DNA from: VRUE01 sp963715625
Lineage (GTDB): Bacteria > Actinomycetota > Thermoleophilia > Solirubrobacterales > 70-9
NCBI GenBank assembly: GCA_963715625.1
Contig: OY970260.1
Span: forward strand, 496,001 to 560,000
Length of the DNA: 64,000 nt
Reading direction: 5' to 3'
Shown one piece after another: positions 49,791 to 57,088 of the stretch. Position 1 is the first letter of the stretch, and each line of letters starts with the position of its first letter. A model generated the notes under the pieces. The model had not been told where the DNA came from, ran no database searches, and saw only the letters and a program-made list of their open reading frames with translations. A program made the position numbers and the translations under genes.

Positions 49791-50287
49791 TACGGCTCCA
49801 GAGTGTGGCAGGAACCGCCTGCCGCTTCTATCTTCTCCTTCGCCGCGGCGCTGAAGCCGTGCGCTCGCACCGTCAGCTTCTTCGAGATCTCGCCGCGAGC
49901 GAGGATCTTGACCGGATCGGAGCGCTTGGCGAGCCCCTTCTCCTTCAACGTCTCGGGGGTCACCTCGGCGTCGGCCTCGAAGCGCTCCTCGAGGTCGGCG
50001 AGGTTGACCGGCTGCGACTTCGTCCTGAAGTTCTCGAACGGCATCGACTTCTTCATGTGCGGCCCGCGCAGCTTTCGCATCCGCATGTGAATCGGGTTCT
50101 GCCCGCCCTCGTACCCGGCCTTCCGTTTGGACCCGGACCTGGAGCCGGCACCTTTATGCCCCCTACCGGAAGTCTTCCCCAGCCCAGAGCCCTCGCCACG
50201 CCCCAACCGCTTCCGCGTCCTCCGCGACCCAGGCTTCGGCTTCAAGTTATGCAGCCCGATCTCTTCGGACCTCGGCGTCTCAGCCAT
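49790..50287 (-). CDS. rplO: 50S ribosomal protein L15
   Basis: 165 residues. LHNLKPKPGSRRTRKRLGRGEGSGLGKTSGRGHKG is the glycine/arginine-rich extension of L15, and the C-terminal globular half follows. The ATG overlaps the rpmD stop by 8 bases. It is somewhat longer than E. coli L15. Confidence 0.96.
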   Translation of the reverse strand: MAETPRSEEIGLHNLKPKPGSRRTRKRLGRGEGSGLGKTSGRGHKGAGSRSGSKRKAGYEGGQNPIHMRMRKLRGPHMKKSMPFENFRTKSQPVNLADLEERFEADAEVTPETLKEKGLAKRSDPVKILARGEISKKLTVRAHGFSAAAKEKIEAAGGSCHTLEP

Positions 50288-50450
50288 CGCTCACCTCCAC
50301 CAGATGAGAGACAACCCGAAGCTGCCCCTCCAACTGAGGACCGCCCTTCCGCTCCACAGCCTTCCCAATACGGCCAAGCCCGAGAGCCTTAAGCGTTGCT
50401 TTCTGGCTGGGATTGGACCCGTTTGCCGAGCGAACCTGCTTGATCTTCAC
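50280..50450 (-). CDS. rpmD: 50S ribosomal protein L30
   Basis: 56 residues, full length. KIKQVRSANGSNPSQKATLK is followed by ALGLGRIGKAVERK, the L30 signature, and a C-terminal LRVVSHLVEV. GTG start overlaps the rpsE stop as GTGA, and its TGA overlaps the rplO start region. Position between rpsE and rplO is canonical. Confidence 0.95.
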   Translation of the reverse strand: MKIKQVRSANGSNPSQKATLKALGLGRIGKAVERKGGPQLEGQLRVVSHLVEVSDG

Positions 50451-51196
50451 GAAGCATCGCCCTCGACGACGGGTGTCTCCTCTGCAGCAGCGGACTCAGC
50501 CGGAGCCGCCTCGGACTCAGCCGCCTCGTCCGCGGGTGGCGTGGACTCGGGGGGGCCGAGAACGGAGGCCTCGCCCCCGCCCGCAGGCCCCCCCGAGGCC
50601 GCGACGGGCCCCGCGGGGGACTCCTCTGAAATCTCAGCCGAAGCACCATTGCTCTTCTGCACTCCCAGAACCTGAGCAACGGTCAACCCACGAAGCTCGG
50701 CAACCTCCTCAGGCCTACGCAGACGAATCAACCCGTCCATCGTCGCCTTGACCACGTTGATCGGGTTCTGCGTCCCAATGCTTTTGGTCAGCACGTCCTT
50801 CACCCCACCCAACTCGAGCACCGCCCGCACCCCCCCGCCGGCGATCACGCCGGTACCGGGACTCGCCGGCCGCAGGACGACGTGGCCCGCGCCGTAGCGA
50901 CCGATGATCTTGTGGGTGATCGTCTGCCCGTATTTGGGGATGCGAATCAGGTCCTTGCGGGCGTTCTCGACGCCCTTCTGGATCGCCAACGGCACCTCGC
51001 GAGCCTTGCCGTAGCCGATCCCGACCACGCCCTCTTCGTCGCCGACGGCGACGAGCGCGGTGAAGGAGAAGCGCCGGCCGCCCTTGACCACCTTGGCGAC
51101 ACGGTTGATCTCGATCACGCGCTCCTGCAGGTCGAGCCCGCGCGGGCTCACCGTCTCGACGTTGGTCGTGTCCATTCCCTTCATGCGAGCGGTCAA
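50447..51196 (-). CDS. rpsE: 30S ribosomal protein S5 with palindrome-encoded tail
   Basis: 249 residues, about 60 more than a typical short S5. The S5 core is complete: VVKGGRRFSFTALVAVGDEEGVVG and LRPASPGTGVIAGGGVRAVLELGGVKDVL. After about residue 180 comes an Ala/Glu/Pro-rich acidic tail. Residues about 194-223 of it are encoded by a family 1 palindrome (50530-50616). S5 functions in decoding accuracy; the tail should extend from the body of the small subunit. Confidence 0.95.
   Translation of the reverse strand: MTARMKGMDTTNVETVSPRGLDLQERVIEINRVAKVVKGGRRFSFTALVAVGDEEGVVGIGYGKAREVPLAIQKGVENARKDLIRIPKYGQTITHKIIGRYGAGHVVLRPASPGTGVIAGGGVRAVLELGGVKDVLTKSIGTQNPINVVKATMDGLIRLRRPEEVAELRGLTVAQVLGVQKSNGASAEISEESPAGPVAASGGPAGGGEASVLGPPESTPPADEAAESEAAPAESAAAEETPVVEGDAS
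50530..50616 (-). repeat. 87-bp palindromic element inside rpsE (family 1, copy E)
   Basis: Outer stem CCGCGGGT with CCCCGCGG (one mismatch; 50530-50537, 50609-50616). Middle stem CTCGGGGGGGCC/GGCCCCCCCGAG of 12 bp (50546-50557, 50586-50597). On the minus strand it keeps GCCTGCGGGC and the GCCACCCGC flank of copies A and B, but the loop differs. Read in frame as part of S5. Confidence 0.78.
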
Positions 51197-51210
51197 GGTA
51201 GCGAACGACG

Positions 51211-51564
51211 CTAGAAGACCAGTCCCCCCTCTCGTGCTCCCTCGGCCAGGGCCTTGACACGCCCGTGGTACTGGTAGCCGCCGCGATCGAAGACGCAGGA
51301 CTCGACCCCGGCCGCCTTGGCCCGCTCGGCCAGCAGCTCGCCGGCGCGCTTGGCTTGCTCAGAGGCGCTGAGCTTGCGCAGCTCGGGCTCGACCCAGTTG
51401 ACCGCGGCCACCGTGTGGCCCTTGACGTCGTCGATCAGCTGGGCGAAGACACCGCGATTGGACCTGTAGACCGAGAGGCGCGGCCGCTCCGCCGTGCCAG
51501 TCACACGGGCGCGGACGCGACGGCGGCGGCGCAGGCGGCGCTGTCTGGTGGTGAGTACCGTCAA
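51211..51564 (-). CDS. rplR: 50S ribosomal protein L18
   Basis: 117 residues; binds 5S rRNA. RQRRLRRRRRVRARVTGTAERPRLSVYRSNRGVFAQLID is the L18 block, ending in FDRGGYQYHGRVKALAEGAREGGL. The TTG start at 51564 has a strong Shine-Dalgarno (AAAGGAG, six bases ahead). That Shine-Dalgarno lies in the 3' arm of a family 4 element and would be paired in the mRNA. Confidence 0.95.
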   Translation of the reverse strand: MTVLTTRQRRLRRRRRVRARVTGTAERPRLSVYRSNRGVFAQLIDDVKGHTVAAVNWVEPELRKLSASEQAKRAGELLAERAKAAGVESCVFDRGGYQYHGRVKALAEGAREGGLVF

Positions 51565-51726
51565 TGTCCGCTCCTTTCCGCAGAGTGCGACTCAGCCGAG
51601 CGAAAACCAAGCTGGGCAAGGACGCAGGGTGCAGCCTTTGGTGACACCAAAGGCAAACCCGAGGACGCAGATCCAGCGCCGGTTTGCAGCCGGCTGAGGC
51701 GTGCTGTGTGGAAATGAGCGGACATT
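51563..51726 (-). repeat. intergenic element (family 4, copy rplF-rplR)
   Basis: Outer arms AATGTCCGCTCATTTCC and GGAAAGGAGCGGACATT pair in 16 of 17 positions. The 5' arm starts in the rplF stop codon; the 3' arm contains the rplR Shine-Dalgarno. The core has GCGTCCTCGGG, the hairpin GCCTTTGGTG-T-CACCAAAGGC and CCCTGCGTCCTTGCCC, nearly identical to the 55.9 kb copy. It extends into both neighbouring genes by 1-2 bases. Confidence 0.88.
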
Positions 51727-52270
51727 AGGCGCGCTTACCCACCTTGCGGGCGACGTGCTCGCCCCGGTAGCGGATTCCCTTGCCCTTGTAGGGCTCCGGG
51801 GGGCGGCGCTTGCGGATGTCCGCGGCGACCTGCCCGACCAGCTGCTTGTCGATCCCGCGCACCACGACCTCCGTCGGTTGGGGCACCTCGAACTCGATCC
51901 CCTCCGGCGCCTCGATCGAGACCGGGTGGGAGTACCCGAGGGCCATCTCCAGGTTCTTGCCCCTGAGCTGGGCGCGGTAGCCGACGCCCTGGATCTCCAG
52001 CCGTTTCTCGAATCCCTCGGTGACGCCCTCGACCATGTTGGCGATCAGGCTGCGCGTGAGGCCGTGCAGGGCACGGTGCTCGCCGCGATCGGTCGGACGC
52101 TCGACGGTCAGAACACCGTCGGCCTGCTCGACCTTCATGTCCGCGGAGAGGACCTGGGCCAGCTCGCCCTTCGGGCCCTTGACCGCGACGCGTCCGGGCC
52201 CGACCTCGACCGTAACGGCGTCGGGCACAGGGATTGGCTTTCTTCCGATCCGGCTCATCAGATGCCTCAC
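51725..52270 (-). CDS. rplF: 50S ribosomal protein L6
   Basis: 181 residues. SRIGRKPIPVPDAVTVEV is the conserved start, and EVVVRGIDKQLVGQVAADIRKRRPPEPYKGKGIRY the end block that contacts 23S rRNA near the factor-binding site. ATGA-type overlap with rpsH at the start. Complete. Confidence 0.97.
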   Translation of the reverse strand: MRHLMSRIGRKPIPVPDAVTVEVGPGRVAVKGPKGELAQVLSADMKVEQADGVLTVERPTDRGEHRALHGLTRSLIANMVEGVTEGFEKRLEIQGVGYRAQLRGKNLEMALGYSHPVSIEAPEGIEFEVPQPTEVVVRGIDKQLVGQVAADIRKRRPPEPYKGKGIRYRGEHVARKVGKRA

Positions 52271-52662
52271 CAGACGTAGGCGACGACCTCGCCGCCAACG
52301 CCCTTTGCCTTCGCTTCGTGTCCGGTCATCACGCCGACCGAGGTGCTGACGATCGCCGTGCCGGTACCCCCGTACACGCGTGGAACCTGCGTGTGGTCGA
52401 CGTAGCGACGCCGGCCGGGGCGCGAGACCCGCTCCAGGCCGGCGATCACGGGACGGCGGTCCTCGGTGTACTTGAGGCGGATCCTGATCTCCTCGCCGAC
52501 CGTCGCCGGCTGCTTGGCGAAGTCGAGGATGTAGCCCTGCTCCTTGAGGATCCGCGACATCTCCACCTTCAGGCGCGAGGCGGGGATGTCCACCTCGTCG
52601 TGGCCGGAGCCAAGGGCGTTGCGGATTCGGGTCAGGTAATCGGCTATCGGGTCGGTGAGCAT
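52267..52662 (-). CDS. rpsH: 30S ribosomal protein S8
   Basis: 131 residues; central-domain 16S rRNA binder. DPIADYLTRIRNALGSGHDEVDIPASRLK at the start, and RVYGGTGTAIVSTSVGVMTGHEAKAKGVGGEVVAYVW at the end with the STS signature. 18 bases follow rpsN. Confidence 0.97.
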   Translation of the reverse strand: MLTDPIADYLTRIRNALGSGHDEVDIPASRLKVEMSRILKEQGYILDFAKQPATVGEEIRIRLKYTEDRRPVIAGLERVSRPGRRRYVDHTQVPRVYGGTGTAIVSTSVGVMTGHEAKAKGVGGEVVAYVW

Positions 52663-52680
52663 GGTTCTTCGGTCGTGGGT

Positions 52681-52866
52681 CTACCAGCTGGACTTGGTCA
52701 TGCCGGGGATGTGGCCCTCGTGCGCCGCCTCACGCAGGCAGATCCGGCAGAGGCCGAACTTGCGGTAGTAGGCGCGCGGCCGGCCACAGCGACGGCAGCG
52801 GTTGTACGCCCTGCTCTTGAACTTGGGCTTGCGCCCCTGCTTAACCTTAAGCGAAGTCTTGGCCAT
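52681..52866 (-). CDS. rpsN: 30S ribosomal protein S14, zinc-binding short form
   Basis: 61 residues. CRRCGRPRAYYRKFGLCRICLRE gives two CXXC pairs, so this is the zinc-dependent short S14. It sits two bases from the rplE stop. Confidence 0.96.
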   Translation of the reverse strand: MAKTSLKVKQGRKPKFKSRAYNRCRRCGRPRAYYRKFGLCRICLREAAHEGHIPGMTKSSW

Positions 52867-52868
52867 CT

Positions 52869-53741
52869 CTAGGAATCCTCCTTCTCGTCGGGCGAAGCGT
52901 CATCGCCCGCGGGTCCTGTCGACGCAGGGGACCCACCGCCCCCTGCGGTCGCTGAAGCGTCCTCGGGGGCGGTCCCCCCTGCGTCGCCACCCGCGGGAGG
53001 GGCGGGCTCCTCGGGACGCTCGTAAGCCTCGGGGTTCTCTTCCTTCAGCTGTTCGAGCGCGGCTTGCTCAGCCTCGGCTCTCTGGCGAGCTTGCTCCTTG
53101 CGGCGCTCCTCTTCAGCAGCCGCCTCGACCTCCGCGTCGGCGTCGGGCTTGCCGGGGCGGCCCTCTTTCGCGAAGGGCATCCCCAGCCCGAGCAGCAGCT
53201 CGAAGGCCTCCTCGTCGGTCTGGGCCGAGGTCGCGATCGTGACGTCGAGGCCGCGCACCTCATCGATCGAGTCGTAGTCGATTTCGGGGAAGATCAGCTG
53301 CTCCTTGACGCCCATCGAGTAGTTGCCTCGGCCGTCGAAGGAGCGCGGGTTGAGGCCGCGGAAGTCGCGGATGCGGGGCACGGCGATCGAGCAGAGCCGG
53401 TCGAGGAACTCCCACATGCGGGCGCGGCGCAGGGTCACCGACATGCCGACGGGCATTCCCTCGCGCACCTTGAAGGAGGCGATCGACTTGCGGGCACGGC
53501 GAACGTTGGGCTGCTGGCCGGCGATCGTCGCCAGCTGCTCCTGCGCGGCTTCCAGCATCTTCGCGTTCTGCTTCGCCTCGCCGAGCCCCATGTTGAGGGT
53601 GATCTTCTGCAGGCGCGGGGCCTGCATCGGGGTCGTGTAGCCGAACTTGGCGGTCAGCGCCGGCAGCACGTCCTGCTCGTAGCGCTCTCGCAGGCGCGGC
53701 GGTGGTGCTGCCTGGCTCTGAGCCGTAGCGGTCGCCTCCAT
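52869..53741 (-). CDS. rplE: 50S ribosomal protein L5 with palindrome-encoded tail
   Basis: 290 residues against about 180-190 normally. The L5 core is complete (MQAPRLQKITLNMGLGEAKQ, RDFRGLNPRSFDGRGNYSMG, TIATSAQTDEEAFELLLGLG). It is followed by a charged helix (EEERRKEQARQRAEAEQAAL) and then an Ala/Gly/Pro-rich tail. Residues about 249-279 are encoded by a family 1 element (52906-52997) in the opposite orientation to that in rpsQ. L5 binds 5S rRNA; the tail should be solvent exposed. TAATG overlap with rplX. Confidence 0.95.
   Translation of the reverse strand: MEATATAQSQAAPPPRLRERYEQDVLPALTAKFGYTTPMQAPRLQKITLNMGLGEAKQNAKMLEAAQEQLATIAGQQPNVRRARKSIASFKVREGMPVGMSVTLRRARMWEFLDRLCSIAVPRIRDFRGLNPRSFDGRGNYSMGVKEQLIFPEIDYDSIDEVRGLDVTIATSAQTDEEAFELLLGLGMPFAKEGRPGKPDADAEVEAAAEEERRKEQARQRAEAEQAALEQLKEENPEAYERPEEPAPPAGGDAGGTAPEDASATAGGGGSPASTGPAGDDASPDEKEDS
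52906..52997 (+). repeat. 92-bp palindromic element inside rplE (family 1, copy C)
   Basis: Three nested stems: CCCGCGGGT/ACCCGCGGG (52906-52914, 52989-52997), GACGCAGGGG/CCCCTGCGTC (52921-52930, 52976-52985) and ACCGCCCCC/GGGGGCGGT (52935-52943, 52965-52973). The 21-base loop is identical to that of copy D. Flanks GCGGGTCCTGTC and GCCACCCGC are shared with copies A and B. Confidence 0.92.
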
Positions 53742-54079
53742 TAGAACGATGCTCCGCTTCGCTTGGCGAAGCGCTCGCGCTTGCCGCCTTTGTCGCTGCG
53801 CACGCCGACCCGGGTCGGCTTGTTGTCTTTGGGGTCGAGCAGCATCACGTTGGAGACGTGGATCGGCCCCTCCTTCTCGACGATGCCGCCGATCTGGCCG
53901 CCTTTCGAAGCGTCTTTGACCGAGCGCGGCCGTTCGTGGCGCTTGATCATGTTGAGGTGCTCGACGTAGACGCGGTCCTTCTTCGGCTCGGTGCGCACCA
54001 CGCGTCCGGTCTTGCCGGCGTCCTTGCCGCCGATCACCATCACCTGGTCGTCTTTGCGAATTCTCATTCCCTTGGCCAT
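53741..54079 (-). CDS. rplX: 50S ribosomal protein L24
   Basis: 112 residues with the KOW motif: DDQVMVIGGKDAGKTGRVVRTEPKKDRVYVEHLN. Assembly initiator of the large subunit. TGATG overlap with rplN at the start and TAATG with rplE at the end, so all three are coupled. Confidence 0.96.
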   Translation of the reverse strand: MAKGMRIRKDDQVMVIGGKDAGKTGRVVRTEPKKDRVYVEHLNMIKRHERPRSVKDASKGGQIGGIVEKEGPIHVSNVMLLDPKDNKPTRVGVRSDKGGKRERFAKRSGASF

Positions 54080-54450
54080 CAGAGAACCTCGGGGGCCAGC
54101 GAGATGATTTTCATGAAATTGCGATCGCGCAGCTCGCGTGCCACGGGGCCGAAGATGCGCGTCCCGCGCGGGTTGTTGCTCGCCGGGTCGATCAGCACCG
54201 CGGCGTTTTCGTCGAAGGCGATGTAGGTCCCGTCGGGCCGGCCGAGCTGCTTCTTGGTGCGCACGACGACGGCCTGCACGACCTCGCCTTTGCGAACCCC
54301 GCCCTGCGGGCTGGCCTGTTTGACGGTCGCCGTGATCACGTCGCCGACGCCCGCGTAGCGGCGGTGCGACCCGCCCTTGACACGGATGCAGAGGATCTCG
54401 CGGGCACCGGAGTTGTCGGCGACCTTCAGCCTGGACTCCTGCTGGATCAC
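54079..54450 (-). CDS. rplN: 50S ribosomal protein L14
   Basis: 123 residues. IQQESRLKVADNSGAREILCIRVKGG is the L14 start and IFGPVARELRDRNFMKIISLAPEVL the end. GTG start overlapping the rpsQ stop (GTGA). Complete. Confidence 0.97.
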   Translation of the reverse strand: MIQQESRLKVADNSGAREILCIRVKGGSHRRYAGVGDVITATVKQASPQGGVRKGEVVQAVVVRTKKQLGRPDGTYIAFDENAAVLIDPASNNPRGTRIFGPVARELRDRNFMKIISLAPEVL

Positions 54451-55178
54451 TTTGCTTTCTCCAGGATCTCGACCAGGCGCCAGCGCTTGGTCTTCGACAG
54501 CGGCCGGGTCTCGACGATCCGCACGGTGTCGCCCTCGCCAGCCTCGTTGCGCTCGTCGTGAGCATGCAACGTCCGCGACCTACGCACGACCTTCTCGTAG
54601 GTCGGATGCCGCCGAGCGATGTCGATCCGCACCGTGATCGACTTTTCCCCCTTATTCGAGACAACGATCCCCTTCCGCGTCTTGGCGGCAACGGACTCCT
54701 TCTCGGCGACAGGCGTCCCCGTCCCCGGGGTCTTCCCAACTTTGGCCGCAGCCCGTTCCTTCCGCCGCGACTCAGCCTTCCGCTTGCGCTGCTCGCCCCG
54801 CTTCGAAGCTCTCTCCTCAGGAGTGAGGGTCGGCCCGGCTTTGTGCGGCCTGCGAGAACGCTCCAGCCTACGCTGCTCCTTCCAAGGCAGCTCATCCTCC
54901 GGATTCGGCTCAGCAGGCTCCGCCTCAGCCGCAGCAGGCTTCTCAGCTTCAACCTCAGGGGCGTCGGAAGACTCTGCCTCAGCCGCCTCGTCCTCGGACG
55001 CGTCAGCCTCATCCGCCTCTCCGGCGGGTGGCGCTGTAGGGGGGACCTCCCCCGAGGACGCTTCAGCGACCGCAGGGGGAGGTGGGTCCCCTGCAGCGAC
55101 AGGACCCGCCGGCTGACCCGCGTCGTCCTGGGGCGTCTCGTCAGTTGCGTCGTCTTTTTTCGTCTCGTCGTCCATCAT
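54447..55178 (-). CDS. rpsQ: 30S ribosomal protein S17 with long acidic N-terminal extension
   Basis: 243 residues, against about 85 for normal S17. The S17 fold is the last 80 (TRKGIVVSNKGEKSITVRID, HPTYEKVVRRSRTLHAHDE, GDTVRIVETRPLSKTKRWRL). The first 160 are an extension: an acidic Ala/Glu/Asp-rich region, then a basic linker (RRLERSRRPHKAG). Residues about 23-53 are encoded by family 1 copy D. The frame is open throughout and starts with the ATGATG that overlaps the rpmC stop, so the extension appears to be translated. A later start could in principle also be used. Confidence 0.92.
   Translation of the reverse strand: MMDDETKKDDATDETPQDDAGQPAGPVAAGDPPPPAVAEASSGEVPPTAPPAGEADEADASEDEAAEAESSDAPEVEAEKPAAAEAEPAEPNPEDELPWKEQRRLERSRRPHKAGPTLTPEERASKRGEQRKRKAESRRKERAAAKVGKTPGTGTPVAEKESVAAKTRKGIVVSNKGEKSITVRIDIARRHPTYEKVVRRSRTLHAHDERNEAGEGDTVRIVETRPLSKTKRWRLVEILEKAK
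55021..55112 (-). repeat. 92-bp palindromic element inside rpsQ (family 1, copy D)
   Basis: Nested stems CCGGCGGGT/ACCCGCCGG (55021-55029, 55104-55112), GCTGTAGGGG/CCCCTGCAGC (one wobble; 55033-55042, 55088-55097) and ACCTCCCCC/GGGGGAGGT (55045-55053, 55075-55083). Loop 55054-55074 is identical to that of copy C on the opposite strand. Both copies are 92 bp; stem differences are compensated. Confidence 0.92.
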
Positions 55179-55387
55179 CTCTTCAACTCTCTCTCAACGT
55201 CGATCCCACGCTCCCTGGCCACAGTCAGCAGCCGGGCGATGTCGCGCCTGGCCTGGCCGACCCGCGCCGTGTTCTCCAGCTCGCCGGTCGCTTTCCGGAA
55301 GCGCAGGTTGAAGGCCTCCTGCTTGGCGTCGATCAGCTTCGCGACCAGCTCGTCGTCTTTCAGGTCGTGCGCCTCGGAGCCCTTCAC
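55175..55387 (-). CDS. rpmC: 50S ribosomal protein L29
   Basis: 70 residues, helical hairpin: LKDDELVAKLIDAKQEAFNLRFRKATGELEN followed by VGQARRDIARLLTVARERG. It sits at the exit tunnel. GTG start overlapping the rplP stop as GTGA, and the stop overlaps the rpsQ ATG. Complete. Confidence 0.95.
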   Translation of the reverse strand: MKGSEAHDLKDDELVAKLIDAKQEAFNLRFRKATGELENTARVGQARRDIARLLTVARERGIDVERELKR

Positions 55388-55806
55388 TGCCCTTCGGCCC
55401 CCTCGCGCATCACGAACTTGGTCCTGACCGGGAGCTTGTGACCCGCCAGGCGCAGCGCCTCGCGGGCGAGGTCCTCCGGCACGCCGGCAAGCTCGAACAT
55501 CACCTTGCCGGGCTTGATCACGGCGACCCAGCCCTCGGGATTGCCCTTGCCGGAGCCCATCCTGGTCTCGGCGGGCTTCTTGGTGAAGGGCTTGTCGGGG
55601 AAGACGTTGATCCAGACCTTGCCGCCGCGTTTGATCTTGCGGGTCATCGCCACGCGGGCGGCCTCGATCTGGCGGTTGGTGATCCAGCCGCGGTCGAGCG
55701 ACTTCAGCCCGTACTCGCCGAAGGCGACGGTGCTGCCGCCCTTGGTGTTGCCGCGCATCCGGCCGCGCATCTGCTTGCGGTGCTTGACCCGCTTCGGCAT
55801 CAGCAT
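55384..55806 (-). CDS. rplP: 50S ribosomal protein L16
   Basis: 140 residues. PKRVKHRKQMRGRMRGNTKGG start and GWVAVIKPGKVMFELAGVPEDLAREALRLAGHKLP end block. Strong Shine-Dalgarno GGAAGGAGG eight bases before the ATG. That site is in the 3' arm of a family 4 element and would be paired with sequence directly after the rpsC stop. Confidence 0.97.
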   Translation of the reverse strand: MLMPKRVKHRKQMRGRMRGNTKGGSTVAFGEYGLKSLDRGWITNRQIEAARVAMTRKIKRGGKVWINVFPDKPFTKKPAETRMGSGKGNPEGWVAVIKPGKVMFELAGVPEDLAREALRLAGHKLPVRTKFVMREGAEGQ

Positions 55807-55808
55807 GA

Positions 55809-55970
55809 GCGATGCCTCCTTCCAGCGCAGTGCGACTCAGCCGCGCGAAAACCAAGCTGGGCAAGGACGCAGGGCGCCGCCTTTGGTGGTGCCAAAGGCA
55901 AGCCCGAGGACGCAGACCCAGCGCCGGTTTGCAGCCGGCTGAGGTGTGCTGTGTTGGGAGGAGTCATCGC
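55809..55970 (-). repeat. intergenic element (family 4, copy rpsC-rplP)
   Basis: Outer arms GCGATGACTCCTCCCA (from the last base of the rpsC stop) and TGGAAGGAGGCATCGC (containing the rplP Shine-Dalgarno) pair in 14 of 16 positions. The core is almost the same as the rplF-rplR copy: CTCAGCCGGCTGCAAACCGG, GCGTCCTCGGG, hairpin GCCTTTGG/CCAAAGGC (55879-55886, 55892-55899), CCCTGCGTCCTTGCCC. Confidence 0.88.
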
Positions 55971-56726
55971 TACCGGCCTCCACCACGTTGTCCGCCGCGA
56001 CCGCGATCGCCGCCGCCCGGGCCCCGGCCGCCGCCCCGGCCGCCGCGCTGGCCGCCCGGCTGCGAGTCGCCCTCGTCGGTGAGCTGGTCGGAGCGGAAGC
56101 CCTCGGGCATCACCTCGCCCTTGTTGATCCAGCATTTGACGCCGATCCGCCCGGTCGTCGTGCGCGCCTCGAAGAATCCGTAGTCGATGTTCGCCCGCAG
56201 CGTGTGCAGGGGAACGCGACCGTCGGAGTAGCCCTCGGTCCTGGCCATCTCGGCGCCGCCGAGACGGCCGGACACCTGGACCTTGACCCCCTTCGCCCCC
56301 GAGCGCATCGCCGAGGTGAGGGCGCGTTTCATCGCCCGGCGGAAGGCGACCCGGTTCTGCAGCTGCTCGGCGATCGACTGGGCGACGAGTTTGGCGTCGA
56401 GCTCGGGCCGCTTCACCTCGCGGATGTTCACCTTCACCGGTTTGCCGGTCAGCTTGTGCAGCTCCTTGCGCAGCGCGTCGACTTCGCTCCCGGACTTTCC
56501 GATCACGATGCCGGGGCGGGCGGTGTGGATGTTCGACCGCGATCTCGCCATGGCGCTCGATCGTGATGTCGGAGAGGCCGGCATGGGCCAGCTTGCCCTC
56601 GATGTGATCGCGGATCTTCAGGTCCTCGTTGAGGACGTCGGCGAAGTCTTTCTCGTCGAACCAGTTCGACTTCCAGGCCTGAATGTAGCCGACGCGGAAC
56701 CCGCCGGGATGGATCTTCTGTCCCAT
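55970..56726 (-). CDS. rpsC: 30S ribosomal protein S3 (single-base frameshift)
   Basis: S3 core protein of the small-subunit head, about 250 residues when joined. The start (GQKIHPGGFRVGYIQAWKSNWF to SDITIERHGE) is in one frame. The rest (NIHTARPGIVIGKSGSEVDAL to the Gly/Arg-rich C-terminus) is in another. Removing one base near 56533-56536 restores IAVNIHTARPG, the normal S3 sequence. S3 is essential, so this is very probably a sequencing or assembly error, not decay. The ATG overlaps the rplV stop. Confidence 0.93.
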
Positions 56727-57088
56727 TAGTCCTCGTCCTCCGGGCTGAGGGCCACGGCGATGTGGCTGGTTCGCTTGTTTATGCGTGAGGCACGCCCCAG
56801 TGCGCGTGGGCGGAAGCGGCGCAGCGTCGGGCCTTCGTCGACGGTGATCTCCGCGATCCGCATCTCGTCGGCGACCAGGTCGTGGTTGTTCTCGGCGTTC
56901 GCCGCGGCCGACTCGATCAGCTTGCGGATGTCCTGCGCCGCCCCGCGGGGCGAGAACTTGAGCAGGGCACGGGCCTGCTCGATGTGCAGGCCCCGCACCT
57001 GGTCGGCGATCAGGCGCGCCTTGCGCGGCGCCACGCGGACATAGCGAGAGCTGGCGCGGACGACGATCGGTGCGGCCACGCTACTCAC
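56726..57088 (-). CDS. rplV: 50S ribosomal protein L22
   Basis: 120 residues; lines the exit tunnel. ASSRYVRVAPRKARLIADQVRG is the conserved start and RRFRPRALGRASRINKRTSHIAVAL the tunnel loop and end. It overlaps rpsS by 8 bases and rpsC by 1. Confidence 0.97.
   Translation of the reverse strand: MSSVAAPIVVRASSRYVRVAPRKARLIADQVRGLHIEQARALLKFSPRGAAQDIRKLIESAAANAENNHDLVADEMRIAEITVDEGPTLRRFRPRALGRASRINKRTSHIAVALSPEDED

Noticed and set aside
54447..55178. rpsQ extension as a separate upstream gene
   Set aside because: The frame is open with no stop between extension and S17 core, and the start overlaps the rpmC stop as expected for the operon.
56521..56545. Programmed frameshifting in rpsC
   Set aside because: No slippery run or stimulatory structure is seen at the shift, S3 is not known to use frameshifting, and a one-base error is simpler.
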